The notes under the pieces: model-generated
Told to the model about the DNA's origin: nothing
Databases searched by the model: none
Seen by the model: the letters and a program-made list of their open reading frames with translations, nothing else
From: Chrysemys picta bellii
Lineage: Eukaryota; Chordata; Testudines; Emydidae
Direction: 5' to 3'
Assembly: GCF_011386835.1 (NCBI RefSeq)
Contig: NC_088791.1
Location: 7,006,998-7,070,997 of the forward strand
DNA: 64,000 bases
Program-made: the position numbers and the translations under genes
Part shown: piece after piece, positions 55,131-64,000 of the stretch
Position numbering within the stretch: the stretch's first letter is position 1
Layout of the letters: every line of letters begins with the position of its first letter

Positions 55131-55755
55131 CTCGTGCAGTGCTGTGCCCCACCTCTCTCCAGAGCGGTGCAGGGGCCACAGCCAGGAGCAACAAGGGGGG
55201 TGGGGAAGGGGCCGATGCTTTGCCCCCCGCCCATCCATCGTCACCCAGAAGGCTATCGGACGGCACAAACCCCCCCGGTGGGTGGCAGCACGCGGCCACA
55301 GTGGCCGCATTTGAGAAAGGTTGCATTGGAGCGTGTTCCAGGAACAGGAACAGAGGCAGAGGCAGCGGGGAGTGCCATTCGGCGGCATGGGCCTGGCACG
55401 GACTCTTGGTTTACAGGCCAGGAAAGTAGGTGAAAGGGCCTCTCCGCTGGCCTGAATGTCAGTGCAGGAACTTGGGGGAAGGCAGGGTGCTTTGTGTGGG
55501 GGAGAGAGGGGTGCACCAACGGGGGGGGGGGGGGAGGAGCGCCCAGGGGAGGGAGCCATCAATCACTTTGCTGCAAACCAAATCAGAGCTGGCCCAGCCT
55601 GGGCTGCAGCCAGCCCCGTACAGAGCCTGTCTCTGCTGCAGAGCTGGATTCAGTGGGTCTGAGCTGGACTCTAGGGGGAGGGGGTGGGGGGGCCAGTTCC
55701 TACGGACCAGTACCGCTTCGTAGCTCCTTTCATCCCAGGAGCTCCCTCGCTCAGC
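55131..55755. other. Intergenic GC-rich DNA
   Basis: A G run lies at about 55521-55534. Chance frames only. Confidence 0.55.
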
Positions 55756-55945
55756 TGCCTATCACCCTGGCGGTGTCGCAGAGCGTTCAGAGGTATTAAC
55801 TAAGTCTCTCTGCCCACCCTGGGAGGTAGGCAACAAGCACGGGGATTTGAAGGGACTTGCCCACGATTGTACAGTGAGTGAACGGCAGAACAAGAAACAG
55901 GAGTTGTGACTTCTCCGAGCTCTAACCACTAGACCCCACCTCGTC
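55756..55945 (-). repeat. MIR/CORE-SINE
   Basis: 'gttcagaggtattaactaagtc', 'GATTTGAAGGGACTTGCCCA' 'cgattgtacagtgagtg', 'gagctctaaccactagacccc'. A second 'ctctaaccactcgccccc' follows at about 55990. Confidence 0.75.
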
Positions 55946-56714
55946 CTCAGAGCCAGAAAGAGAACCCGGGAGTCCTGACTGCTGTGCCCACGCTCTAACC
56001 ACTCGCCCCCATTCCCTCTCCTGGAGGAACTGGTAAGAGTTTCTCCCTCCTAGTGCTAAAGAGAAGACAGGCAGACGGGACGTGGGACCAGGATTTCTAC
56101 TGTTTGGCAGGCTGCTCTGGTCCTTCTGATACAGACTCTTCTCTCTGTCCCGCTCTAGTGGCTAGACAACATATAGAGGTTTATGAGCCCACTGATGGCC
56201 CGGGATCTTTCGCACGGGCAGCAGCAGCTCATGCTGTTAGATCCAGAGGTCCTGGGTTCAAACGCCACACACGCTCCAAGCCCCGGGGTGTGGCTGCCCC
56301 GGCATCTGTGCCGGATCTACCGCCACAATCCGCACGAAGAAAACTTCCCTGTAGGTTTGCCAGTGGCTCACGCTCATCTGGCCCCCAGAACATGCTAATA
56401 CCCAGCAGCCCAGTCCGGCACGGGGGCTCAGCTGCCACCGAGGCAGGTGGCTCCCAGTTACACATATCCCTGCACAGCCTGGAAGGGGGGGTTGCGTTGG
56501 GATTTGACTCCCCAGCCTGCACCTTCTCTTCCCCAGGGGCCCATCCCCACACCGCTGAGCCAAGGGGCGGCCAGCCGTGCTCCAAAGAGAAAAGGAGCTG
56601 CGCTGTCACGTGGCTCTATCTCGAGATCACCAGCCGTCTTCCAAGGAGGGCAGGTGCCGGGCAATGTTCCCCCACCCAGCTCTGCTAATTCACTTTACTC
56701 GTGCCCTGGGACCC

Positions 56715-57358
56715 TGTTAGGGGCTTTCCCTTCACCCCGTCCCCTGGTTCTTGTCACGCAGCCAGAAAGCAGAGGACCGGACGTCCGAAGTGCAGGCAAC
56801 GCGATGTTTACTGGGGTTAGTTTTAAGCAAGCATATCCAGAACTCTGACACCGCAGGGCCTTGTTTCCCATGTCCCAGTTCCCCCCTTCTTAGCAGGCAT
56901 AATTATCCCGGAAGTGCCCGCCCTTGGTCCCACCCCTGACAGTTTATGGTCATGCTCCGTTTTGGGGGCTTGTGAGTCTGCGAGCTTCGGCGCCATCTCT
57001 TTTGTATCCCATGGCAGGGGTAAGGAGTGAGGTGGTGTTTCGGGCAGGAACAGGCATTTCTTTGGCTTTGAGTGTTTCTTATGCCTCCCCCTGGCCCCTC
57101 CTAACTGGTTGCTTAACCTTGGCTTGAGAGAGAAGCCAGGCAGCCTTCCAGCGTACGCTTGTATATTACACTCCCACCATACCCAGGAACATTTTAGGTC
57201 TGTTTCTTATTTTTTTTTCTCATTATATTAACAAATCCATCTGGCTGGGCAGAAGCAACACACAGCGTCTTTGTTCACACATTAGTAAGGCTATAAGAGT
57301 ATCAAAAATTAAAGCCAAAATTCTATCTCAGGCTAACAAACAGGCCTATATACTAACA
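56715..57358 (-). mobile_element. Probable solo LTR of an endogenous retrovirus
   Basis: It starts TGTTAGGGGCTTTCCC and ends CTATATACTAACA. The flanks GACCC and AACCC agree at four of five bases. The left part resembles the LTR at 24160 in composition, with a degraded poly(A)-like signal on the minus strand (AGTAAA near 56813). No internal viral sequence is present. Confidence 0.55.
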
Positions 57359-57529
57359 AACCCCCCGCTGCTGTCCCAGCCTGGGGCTCCCTCCCTCGCT
57401 CTATCAATGCACCCACTTCTAGTGGCCTCCCTTAGATGCTGAATGGGAGACCAGATGGAGCTTCAGGGCCTCCGTAGCAGAGGACTCCCATAAAAGACAG
57501 ACTGATCAGAAAGCACTTTACAAAGGATG

Positions 57530-57850
57530 TCAAGCTCATTATCCCCATTTTACAGAAGGGGAAACTGAGGCACAGAGACTCATAAAATATCAGGGTTGGA
57601 AGGGACCTCAGGAGATCATCTAGTTCAACCCTCTGCTTAAAGCAGGACCAATCCCCAGACAGATTTTTGCCCCAGATCTGTAAATAGCCCCCTTGAGAAT
57701 TGAACTCACAACCCTGAGTTTCGCAGGCCAATGCTCAAACCACTGAGCTATCCCTTGCCCCTTGCCCAAGATCACCCAGCAGGGCAGTGACAGATCCAGG
57801 ACTAGAACGCAGGTCTCCAGCATCCCCCAGCAGGTCTCCAGCTACTAGGC
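57530..57850 (-). repeat. MIR/CORE-SINE split by a tRNA-SINE
   Basis: The MIR runs 'TTATCCCCATTTTACAGAAG' 'gggaaactgaggcacagagact', is interrupted at about 57581-57757, then resumes 'cttgcccaagatcacccagcagggcagtgacag', 'actagaacgcaggtctccagc', 'ctactaggccacactgcctg'. Confidence 0.85.
57581..57757 (-). mobile_element. tRNA-derived SINE with CR1-like tail (turtle CryI type)
   Basis: The minus strand reads 'AGGGATAGCTCAGTGGTTTG' (box A), 'gcattggcctgcgaaactcagggttgtgagttcaattctc' (box B), then 'ctatttacagatctggggc', ending in the CR1-like 'ggtcccttccaaccctgatattttatga'. The shared LINE tail is the established explanation of how such SINEs are mobilised. Confidence 0.85.
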
Positions 57851-57994
57851 CACACTGCCTGCATGGGTCACCCTCTCCCTGGCCCAGGAGAGACCACCCA
57901 TCCATGGAACCTCATGCATAGGCTATGGGAGATCACCCACCAATGGCCCAGCCCCCAGAGGAGCCTAGGCTAGGGCATTACTCGAACCCTGCTC

Positions 57995-58265
57995 TAACTT
58001 GGATTCTTGTTGGGCAGGCCTCGAAGGACAATGGACAACCTGCAGCCCTGGCAGCGTGGCAATGAAAATGAAAGGGTGACAAGCAGCAGGGTTAATACAT
58101 CACTGGAATGGGTATTTGCCGGCTCATTGTCCCTCCGGCCTGGGCTGCGCCTTTCCACGGCTTTCAGCACATACACAAATAAAGAGCTCATGTTTATATA
58201 GGACCACGAGCGTGCTGGCACGTCACAGACAACTGGGCAAGCAGGGCACAGGATTGGGACCCAGC
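57995..58265. other. Intergenic DNA, nothing recognised
   Basis: Unique-looking DNA before a CORE-SINE. No gene signal. Confidence 0.4.
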
Positions 58266-58485
58266 AGAGACCTGGGCTCTGTTCCCCGCGTGGGCACAGA
58301 TCTGCTGCGTGACCCTGGGGAAGACACTTCCCCCTCTCTGCGCCTGTCTCCACTCCCACCGTGTCTGTCCTCTGTTTAGCTGGGGAGCTCTTCAGAGCAG
58401 GGCTGTACAATACCCAGCACAAGGGGGCTCTGAGCTTGGGCCGGGCCTCTAGGTCCCTGCTCCAAGGAGCTTAGGGTCAGAAATC
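58266..58485 (+). repeat. CORE-SINE / MIR-like element
   Basis: 'ctgggctctgttccccgcgtgggc', 'GCTGCGTGACCCTGGGGAAG' 'acacttccccctctctgcgcctgtc', 'agagcagggctgtacaatacccagcac', 'aggtccctgctcc'. Confidence 0.75.
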
Positions 58486-59885
58486 AACGGGACTACTCCA
58501 GGAGTAAGGCACGACTCAAGGGGAGCAAGAAGATCGGGCGCAGGCTCAGTCTGAATAGACAATGTTGGGAGACGACGTCCCAGCATTTCACTCCCCTAAA
58601 GCCACCCCAGCTACAGGAAAGCCAACGGGATTCTCTTCCTCCTTGCACATCAGCAGCTCACTCGCTTGCTGCGGTCCCATCAGGGAAGGCAACATTTGGG
58701 GTGCAGCAACTTGATTCCTGGGGATGATGTGAGAAGGAAAGAGCCCAGCTTGGCTCTCAGCTTTGGGGGGCGGGACGTGTTAGGGAAAGAAGCTTTTGAC
58801 TTGTCAAGTGAGTATTGGAGACAAACATGGACACGGACTCGCCTCGGGGCAGAGCCACCCTTTAAAGAGGGGCTGGAGGCTCAGCAGACCAATCCGGGGG
58901 AGGATGCTCCAATCTAGCACCGGAGGCAGCGTGGAAGGACCCAGATGGTGACAGCAAGACCCGGCTACTTGTCTTCCAGCTGTAGGCCCTGCTCCTGCTG
59001 TTGGCTCCGCTAGCGAGCACCCCCGTGGGGCCCAGGGTGGGATCTGGGCCATACCCATCGCACAATGGAAAGAAGCTGCGAGTGCTTTAACACTGAGGTT
59101 GAGCGGTTCACCCCCCTCCACAAAGGACACAGCAGAGGCACGGCTGGGGAGCGCACTTAGCCGGGAGTTCACGATTAACGATTAGTTACACATTATGGTC
59201 CTGCTCCCAGCTCCTTGGCTCAGAGGATCATGAGTGGAAGGAAGCGTCCCCTAAGGAGAAGCGCCTGGGGAACAGTTACATGCCAAGTGTTGGAGCAACA
59301 GCTCGTTGCGGACAGAGCCCGCGGCCTATGAATTGGCTGGAGGTTTTTTCAATAAAACAGCTGGTTCGCTTGGTGTTTGTGGTTTTGGCAAAATCCCAAG
59401 CTGAGTTCCCTTCCCCCTGCTGATTTCTCATTGGAAGGCAGAGCCCTTGCGGCTGAGAGATCAGGCTTCGAAAGGTCACACACACACCCACTCACCGTCG
59501 CGTGAACCCGCTCAGCTTTCCAAGCCAGGAGGGTGCCGGGTGAGCCCAGCCCCAGGGAAGGGAGTTGAATTTTGTATCACCCAAGTGAAGCTAGAGCCTT
59601 AGACTCCAGCCAGGCGCGAGAGGAGATGCTGCCAAGTGCAAAGGCCAGAGGTCTAAAATTAACAAACCCAGCAGGGTGCGGAGTATCCAGAGGGACAGTA
59701 GGTTAAAGTTCAACTCCCCTTTTCCGCTCAGCCCAAACTTCAGATCCCGAGTAAGTAACGTCTGATGGCGTTTGTTAAACATTTTATCGTAACTTTACCC
59801 CAATAACAAGTTGTTGTTTTTTAAAGTAGGTGCCTTAAATGCAGAGGGAAAAACAATATTAGTTTGAATCCGTCTCATTGGGTGG
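58486..59885. other. Intergenic DNA, nothing firmly recognised
   Basis: Several frames of 70-120 codons overlap without any recognisable domain. No repeat with clear ends. Confidence 0.5.
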
Positions 59886-59889
59886 TTGG

Positions 59890-60120
59890 ATCAGGTAGTT
59901 GGAATCAGGACTCCTGGGTTCTACGCCCAGTTCTGGGAAGGTTAAAGCAGGGGGTTGCTGGGGTCTGATTCTATTCCCAGCTCGTGGTCATGTTTTAGGT
60001 CCCTGGGCAAATCTTAACTTCGCTGGCTCAGTTTCCACAACTGTAAAATGGGGATAATATAATATGACCTACCTGATAGGGGCATTATGGGTTTTAATCC
60101 ATGTTGGTAAAGAGGCTGGA
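59890..60120 (+). repeat. MIR/CORE-SINE, nearly full length
   Basis: 'GGAATCAGGACTCCTGGGTT' 'ctacgcccagttctggg', 'ccctgggcaaatcttaacttcgctggctcagtttcc', 'ctgtaaaatggggataatataatatgacctacctgataggggcattatggg'. Confidence 0.85.
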
Positions 60121-60582
60121 GGTGGACATAGGAATATTAAACCTCAGCTTGTAGCTGAGAAAAAATGTAGGTGACAGAGTCCAATTTGGGTGAAAGGAGA
60201 GGAACCCCCGATAGAAACAAAAGGGAGCACAGCCGGGGTGGGGCAAGTCGGGGGGGATCCCCTGGAAGGGACGCGCATGCTGCAACAGCAACAGTAGGTG
60301 GTGCTAGCAGGCACCAATCCTGCACTGACTGCAAGGCCTCTGGCTGGAGTGGCCATGTGACACCTACCCCTGCGCTGCCAGCGAGCCGGCTGTTTGATCG
60401 TGAATCAGCCGGAGCCAGGTCTGTCCATAACCACAACCCTTCTTGTGGAAGAAGTTTCCCGGCGGGGGGTTTTACTTGGCCGGCTCTTAGGATTCTCAGT
60501 TGGCTGCATTCAGGGGCTTGAACACAGGTAGTTTCCAGCATGTATTTTGTGGGGCTTGGGAGCTCTTGTGCCACCATTTGGG

Positions 60583-60752
60583 CAGGGATAGCTCAGTGGT
60601 TTGAGCATTGGCCTGCTAAACCCAGGGTTGGCAGTTCAATCCTTGAGGGGGCCATTTAGGGATCTGGGGCAAAATCAGTACTTGGTCCTGCTAGTGAAGG
60701 CGGTGGGCTGGACTTGATGACCTTTCAGGGTCCCTTCCAGTTCTAGGAGATA
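60583..60752 (+). mobile_element. tRNA-derived SINE with CR1-like tail (turtle CryI type)
   Basis: Box A is 'AGCTCAGTGGTTTGAGCATT' and box B 'GGCAGTTCAATCC'. These are followed by 'TTTAGGGATCTGGGGCAAAA', 'ggctggacttgatgacctttcagggtcccttccagttctagga'. Only the first third is tRNA-like, so it is a SINE, not a tRNA gene. Confidence 0.9.
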
Positions 60753-60769
60753 GGATATCTCCTTTGCAC

Positions 60770-61840
60770 CTAAGCCATATTCTGATTGATCCCCAGCTGG
60801 TGGACTAAAGAGCAGACATGACAGCTGCAGGGGGCACCCGGGGATACATCAAGGGCACATCTAGCCATGGCCAAAAGGGCCTTGTCAATAGACTAGTCTA
60901 TAAAAGCCTTTCAAGACAGTTGGACATGCCCAGATTCCCTAGAAGCGGGAGTTTGAATCCCAGCAGGGGCATCTTAGCTTAGTTTGTCATCCTCCAAGGC
61001 AGAGTTCCATGCAGGGCAGACATGAAATTTGCAGAGGTCCAACCTGTGCAGTGTGGCTATTAGAGAGCTTTGCAACTTCCTTCTCAAGAGGGTTTGCTCA
61101 GTGTCCTTGAACAGCCTCTGCCAACGTTGTGCATTGCACTGGCTCGCTGCCGTGCTCCACACCAGAGGTAGCTGCATTTTAGTGATGCCAGGGGGTATAA
61201 CATGTGAAGCATCCTGGGATCTATGGGATGAGTGGCACCATCTGAATTCAGAATTACAACTACTTTCCAGAGAGAAAGGAGTAGGGGGAAGAAGAGACAC
61301 TGGCGGGGGTAGATTTAGGGAACCAGTTCTGGCTACAGAACGGCCTCCTCTTTCTCTGCGTTGACCTGCTGGAGAGCCAAGCTCCTGCATGTGCAGATGC
61401 TTCTTCAAACTTCTTGGGTTGGCCAAACCATGCTGGAAGTTCACGGTGCGATTCCTGGGTCACCGTGAGCACGGCAGAAGTGCAGTCAAGGCATCACGGG
61501 TTCTGTGGGGCCTTGTAGAAAATGACCCTGCAGCTGCGATTGGATCCTCCCCCTCCTCTAAGCTCCCTCGTGCCAGCCTGCGGACAAAGCCAGCCCGGCT
61601 CTGAGGTGCCAGAGCTTCTGGCGAGACACCCCGAGCCTGGCGGTGGAGCAGGAAAGGTACTTGGGGAACTCCCCCCACTATGGGTCTGCTGGCAGGGAAT
61701 CGGGGGAGGTGCTGTGCCCGTGTGTGGGGAGCAGGGACCCCAGCAGAACAGATCTGTGTATGACTGCCCAGGCCTAAGGCTGCATGTCACTGATCAGCCC
61801 CACCCCCGCAGGAAGGAGCGCCAGACAGCTAAGAAAAAAA
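60770..61840. other. Intergenic DNA downstream of ZC3HC1, nothing recognised
   Basis: This lies past the predicted ZC3HC1 cleavage site. There is no exon-like signal or clear repeat. Confidence 0.5.
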
Positions 61841-61844
61841 TAAA

Positions 61845-62306
61845 ACAACAGTGAAAGATTTTATTACTACCTGTCATCACATCCCCAAGCCAGCGGGGCC
61901 CTGGCTCATAGGCCCCTGTATGGTGTGCAGTGAGGGACAGGCCTCGGCCCGTCTGCTGCACTAATCTATGAAATGGACGTAGTTCCTTGGCAGAAAAGAT
62001 CCTCCCCGCCTGGAGCCTGCTCTGGTTGGAGGTGGGGGAAAAGGCAGAGCCGGCGGGGGGCTGCCCCAAGCCAACGGCTCTGAGAGCTGCAGTGGGTGCG
62101 GTTTACAGCCAGGGCCGAGTGTGGCCTTCACACCGTGCTTTGGGCACCCCCAAATTACCTACATCCCCCAGGAAAGGGCTCCCGTTGCTCGCCGGGCCTG
62201 GAGGAGCGGCTCCAGGAGCTGCCTGGCAAGCAACTGCAAACAGCTCTCTAATCCAACCCAATGTCCCATGCAGCCCGCCTGGCAGGCGTTCCCTGGCCGG
62301 GGGTCT
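61845..62306 (-). other. ZC3HC1: ZC3HC1 3'UTR
   Basis: It runs from the base after the stop codon (62307-62309) to an estimated cleavage site about 15-20 bp past the AATAAA signal. Length about 460 bp. GC-rich near the stop, then more mixed. No conserved element is claimed. Confidence 0.8.
61860..61865 (-). promoter_or_regulatory. ZC3HC1: ZC3HC1 poly(A) signal
   Basis: AATAAA on the minus strand (TTTATT on plus). Downstream comes 'TCTTTCACTGTTGTTTTATT' and then a T-rich run, the expected GU/U-rich element. The position fits a single short 3'UTR. Confidence 0.85.
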
Positions 62307-62375
62307 TCAGGAGGAGCACATGGCTTCCCACTGCCGGAAGATCCGGAACACCTTGCAGGATTTTACCGAGATGCT
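62307..62375 (-). CDS. ZC3HC1: ZC3HC1 (NIPA) last coding exon
   Basis: The acceptor TTTCCTTCTTGTTGCAG lies just upstream (minus strand). The 22 codons and stop read SISVKSCKVFRIFRQWEAMCSS. The segment KVFRIFRQWE is the conserved C-terminus of ZC3HC1/NIPA as I know it. Phase 0 agrees with the penultimate exon ending at 63666. ZC3HC1 is a nuclear protein of the nuclear basket that helps hold TPR there, and was described earlier as an F-box-like SCF subunit acting on cyclin B1. The exon is short, and the rest of the terminal exon is 3'UTR. Confidence 0.95.
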   Translation of the reverse strand, partial: SISVKSCKVFRIFRQWEAMCSS

Positions 62376-62442
62376 CTGCAACAAGAAGGAAACAAGAGGA
62401 CAATCAGAGGTCAAGTCACTCCAGCGGGGAGTCGCACCCCAA

Positions 62443-62591
62443 TCATAGAATCTCAGGAGGTCATCTCGTCCCACCCCCTGCTCAAAGCAGGACCAACCTC
62501 AACTAAATCCCCAAATGGCCTCCTCAAAGACTGAACTCACAACCCTGGGTTTAGCAGGCCAATGCTCAAACCACTGAGCTATTCCTCCCCA
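62443..62591 (-). mobile_element. tRNA-derived SINE with CR1-like tail, in ZC3HC1 intron
   Basis: It begins with the CR1-like 'ATCATAGAATCTCAGGAGGT' 'catctcgtcccaccccctgctcaaagcagg' and ends in the reverse of the tRNA head ('AACCCTGGGTTTAGCAGGCC' 'aatgctcaaaccactgagctattcctcc'). Shorter than the copies at 57581 and 60583 because the middle is reduced. Confidence 0.85.
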
Positions 62592-62689
62592 CAATGGCCC
62601 AGCTCGGGGGTTCCCTCTAAAGCCCCAGGAGAGAGGACAGGCAGCGAAAGTGCAGGACAGAAGCACTGGCACGTTCATCCCAGAGTCAC

Positions 62690-62835
62690 ACTTGCTTTAC
62701 AGACACTAGCCTTTTTACATAATCCCATTTTACTGGAGGGGAAACTGAGGCATGGAATGGGGGAGTGACAGAGTTAGAGCCAGAAATAGAACTGAGATCT
62801 CCCGATTCCCAGGCCTGGGCTCTAGCCTCCAGCCT
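62690..62835 (-). repeat. MIR/CORE-SINE in ZC3HC1 intron
   Basis: 'CCATTTTACTGGAGGGGAAA' 'ctgaggcatggaatgg', 'gagccagaaatagaactgagatctcccgattccc', 'gggctctagcctcc'. Confidence 0.75.
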
Positions 62836-63665
62836 ATGCTTGTTCTAGCATCCTGATAAATTATCTGTCAAACTCTACCAGCTTCCAGAGGCTTGCCCAG
62901 ACGGCAGCTGTACGTGCCACATCTGTGACAGACACCCAGCTATCCTGTCCGTGATACAAATCACTTGAATCTTCAACGACAAATGCTGAAACCCCCACCC
63001 CACCTCCCGAGTTAGAACAAAGGTCATTCTCCAACACAAGAGGTCTGGGGGGAGTAAAACTGACAAACAACGCCTCTCTTTCGGGGTAGCTCGGGCCAGT
63101 TTTGGCTAAGATAGAGGTGGTGATGTCAAAATCAGGCTTATAATGGGAAGCTAGGTTCAACCTTCTCTAGAGAGACTAGCATCTCTCCATAGCTATGCTG
63201 ACAGTCCCTCTCTGACATGGTGTATTTATATACGCATGTGTGCTGCATACGGGGTCGCTATAAATATCTTCAGCACCTTCTACACTTGCCAGGCTTTGGT
63301 TTCACGTTCACTTTCCCCCTGGATAGACAGACTCACCAGACTCCAGCTGTGGAAGTTACTAGCAGCTTCAAGCTCCAGGTAATTTTTCCCTTACAGAGCT
63401 GGGGCAGTTTGAGTCAGTGGGTTTGTGGAGCTGGAAAGTGGAGGACGCTCCAGCTGTTTCTGAATGGGCACGTAGACGACAGGCAGCATGCGTCAGGACT
63501 ACTAGCGATCAAAACCCTTTCTGCCAGATCAGAACCAAGCTGCCCCAAATTTTGTACGTAGGATCTCAGCCCAAGGTAGAATTTTAAGGCCAAGTTTGAA
63601 GCAAACTAGAGTAGGCCTTCGGGAGATCGGGGGGTTCAAAGATTGAGGTGGGTTTCAGCTCTCAC

Positions 63666-63875
63666 CACAAGCTCTGCGTCAGCTGCTCTGTTTGATTTCC
63701 TGGCGGCCAGGAGAACATTCAGCACCACCCGCCAGCCAGGCTCCGCCTTCCCAGATGTCAGCTCCGACTGGTCGCCGGTGTCCTCTGAGACGGCCTTCTC
63801 CTGCACTGGGTTGACCCAAGGGCACCAGTCGCGGTGTTGAGAGCTGGGATCGAAGAAGCTTCTGGTGGAAGTGTC
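63666..63875 (-). CDS. ZC3HC1: ZC3HC1 (NIPA) penultimate coding exon
   Basis: The 210-bp exon is exactly 70 codons. The acceptor is CTCTCCTCTCCCTGCAG and the donor GTG|GTGAGA. It encodes DTSTRSFFDPSSQHRDWCPW and continues to ...EPGWRVVLNVLLAARKSNRA...AELV. HRDWCPW fits the H-x3-C-x-W end of the second zinc-binding (Rsm1/BIL) module of NIPA-family proteins, which is needed for nuclear-basket attachment. The acidic stretch between the motif and EPGW is the variable part in orthologues. Upstream exons lie beyond position 64000. Confidence 0.95.
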
Positions 63876-64000
63876 CTGCAGGGAGAGGAGAGGAGAATGG
63901 GTCTAAACCAGGGAGGGGAGTGACGACTTGTTTTAAAGAGACGTTATTAACAATAATACAGTCAGACACTGATTTAAAATCACCCCCAACTCCAGCCTCC

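Larger units (their letters stand above)
62376..63665 (-). other. ZC3HC1: ZC3HC1 last intron (1290 bp)
   Basis: The donor GTGAGA at 63665-63660 and the acceptor AG before 62375 are both consensus, and the flanking exons are in phase 0. It contains a minus-strand tRNA-derived SINE and a MIR. No further exon is needed. Confidence 0.9.

Noticed and set aside
54503..55562. Frames of 220-243 codons on the minus strand
   Set aside because: They lie in a GC-rich tandem array whose 112-bp period changes frame with each unit.
56200..56275. A tRNA-like segment ('CTGGGTTCAAACGCC')
   Set aside because: Only a box B-like phrase is convincing; no acceptor or anticodon stem could be drawn.
60583..60660. 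A tRNA gene
   Set aside because: Boxes A and B are present but the cloverleaf does not close and the sequence continues into a CR1-like tail shared with two other copies; it is a SINE.

Overview
This is a piece of a vertebrate nuclear genome, almost certainly from a turtle. The coding content is limited to fragments of two spliced genes. The rest is intron and intergenic DNA packed with interspersed repeats: CR1 LINEs and their tails, MIR/CORE-SINEs, a tRNA-derived SINE carrying a CR1-like tail of the kind known from cryptodiran turtles, hAT and Tigger-like DNA elements, and solo-LTR-like blocks. There are no bacterial-style operons, ribosome binding sites or terminators.

Layout. Positions 1-12067 are intron 1 of UBE2H, on the minus strand. 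Coding exon 1 of UBE2H lies at 12068-12120 (17 codons plus 2 bases). Its CpG-rich 5'UTR and promoter follow to about 12560 and hold a CRE, an inverted CCAAT box, a GC box and a ZNF143/SBS-type site. From about 12.6 to 61.8 kb the DNA is intergenic. At 61.84-64.0 kb lies the 3' end of ZC3HC1 (NIPA), also on the minus strand: a 210-bp penultimate exon, a 1.29-kb intron, the last coding exon, the 3'UTR and a poly(A) signal. The order and orientation (ZC3HC1 upstream of UBE2H, same strand) match the human chromosome 7q32 arrangement as I know it, which supports both identifications.

The intergenic region is a record of successive insertions. A degraded hAT transposon (about 14.4-19.85 kb) has been hit by a Tigger-like MITE, a palindromic MITE, a CR1 tail and four copies of one SINE-like family. 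A CR1 at 23.9-26.7 kb contains a solo LTR with a 5-bp target duplication and a 1.1-kb element with a perfect 8-bp duplication and a G-rich minisatellite inside. Another CR1 at 30.5-31.7 kb carries an LTR-like block and a 118-bp MITE. The best preserved CR1 is at 42.4-44.3 kb. Tandem arrays occur at 11.56-12.05, 25.6-26.25, 29.48-29.66, 37.84-38.69, 39.57-39.93 and 54.5-55.1 kb.

The most unusual pattern is that all four recognised copies of the SINE-like family (14.8, 17.5, 18.4 and 18.6-19.07 kb) are fold-back chimeras. Each has a head joined to sense and inverted body sequence, and one forms a perfect 81-bp-arm hairpin. Target-site duplications of 11-14 bp flank the first two copies individually and the last two jointly. 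Apart from the exons above I found no convincing protein-coding gene; the long open frames elsewhere lie in GC-rich repeats.
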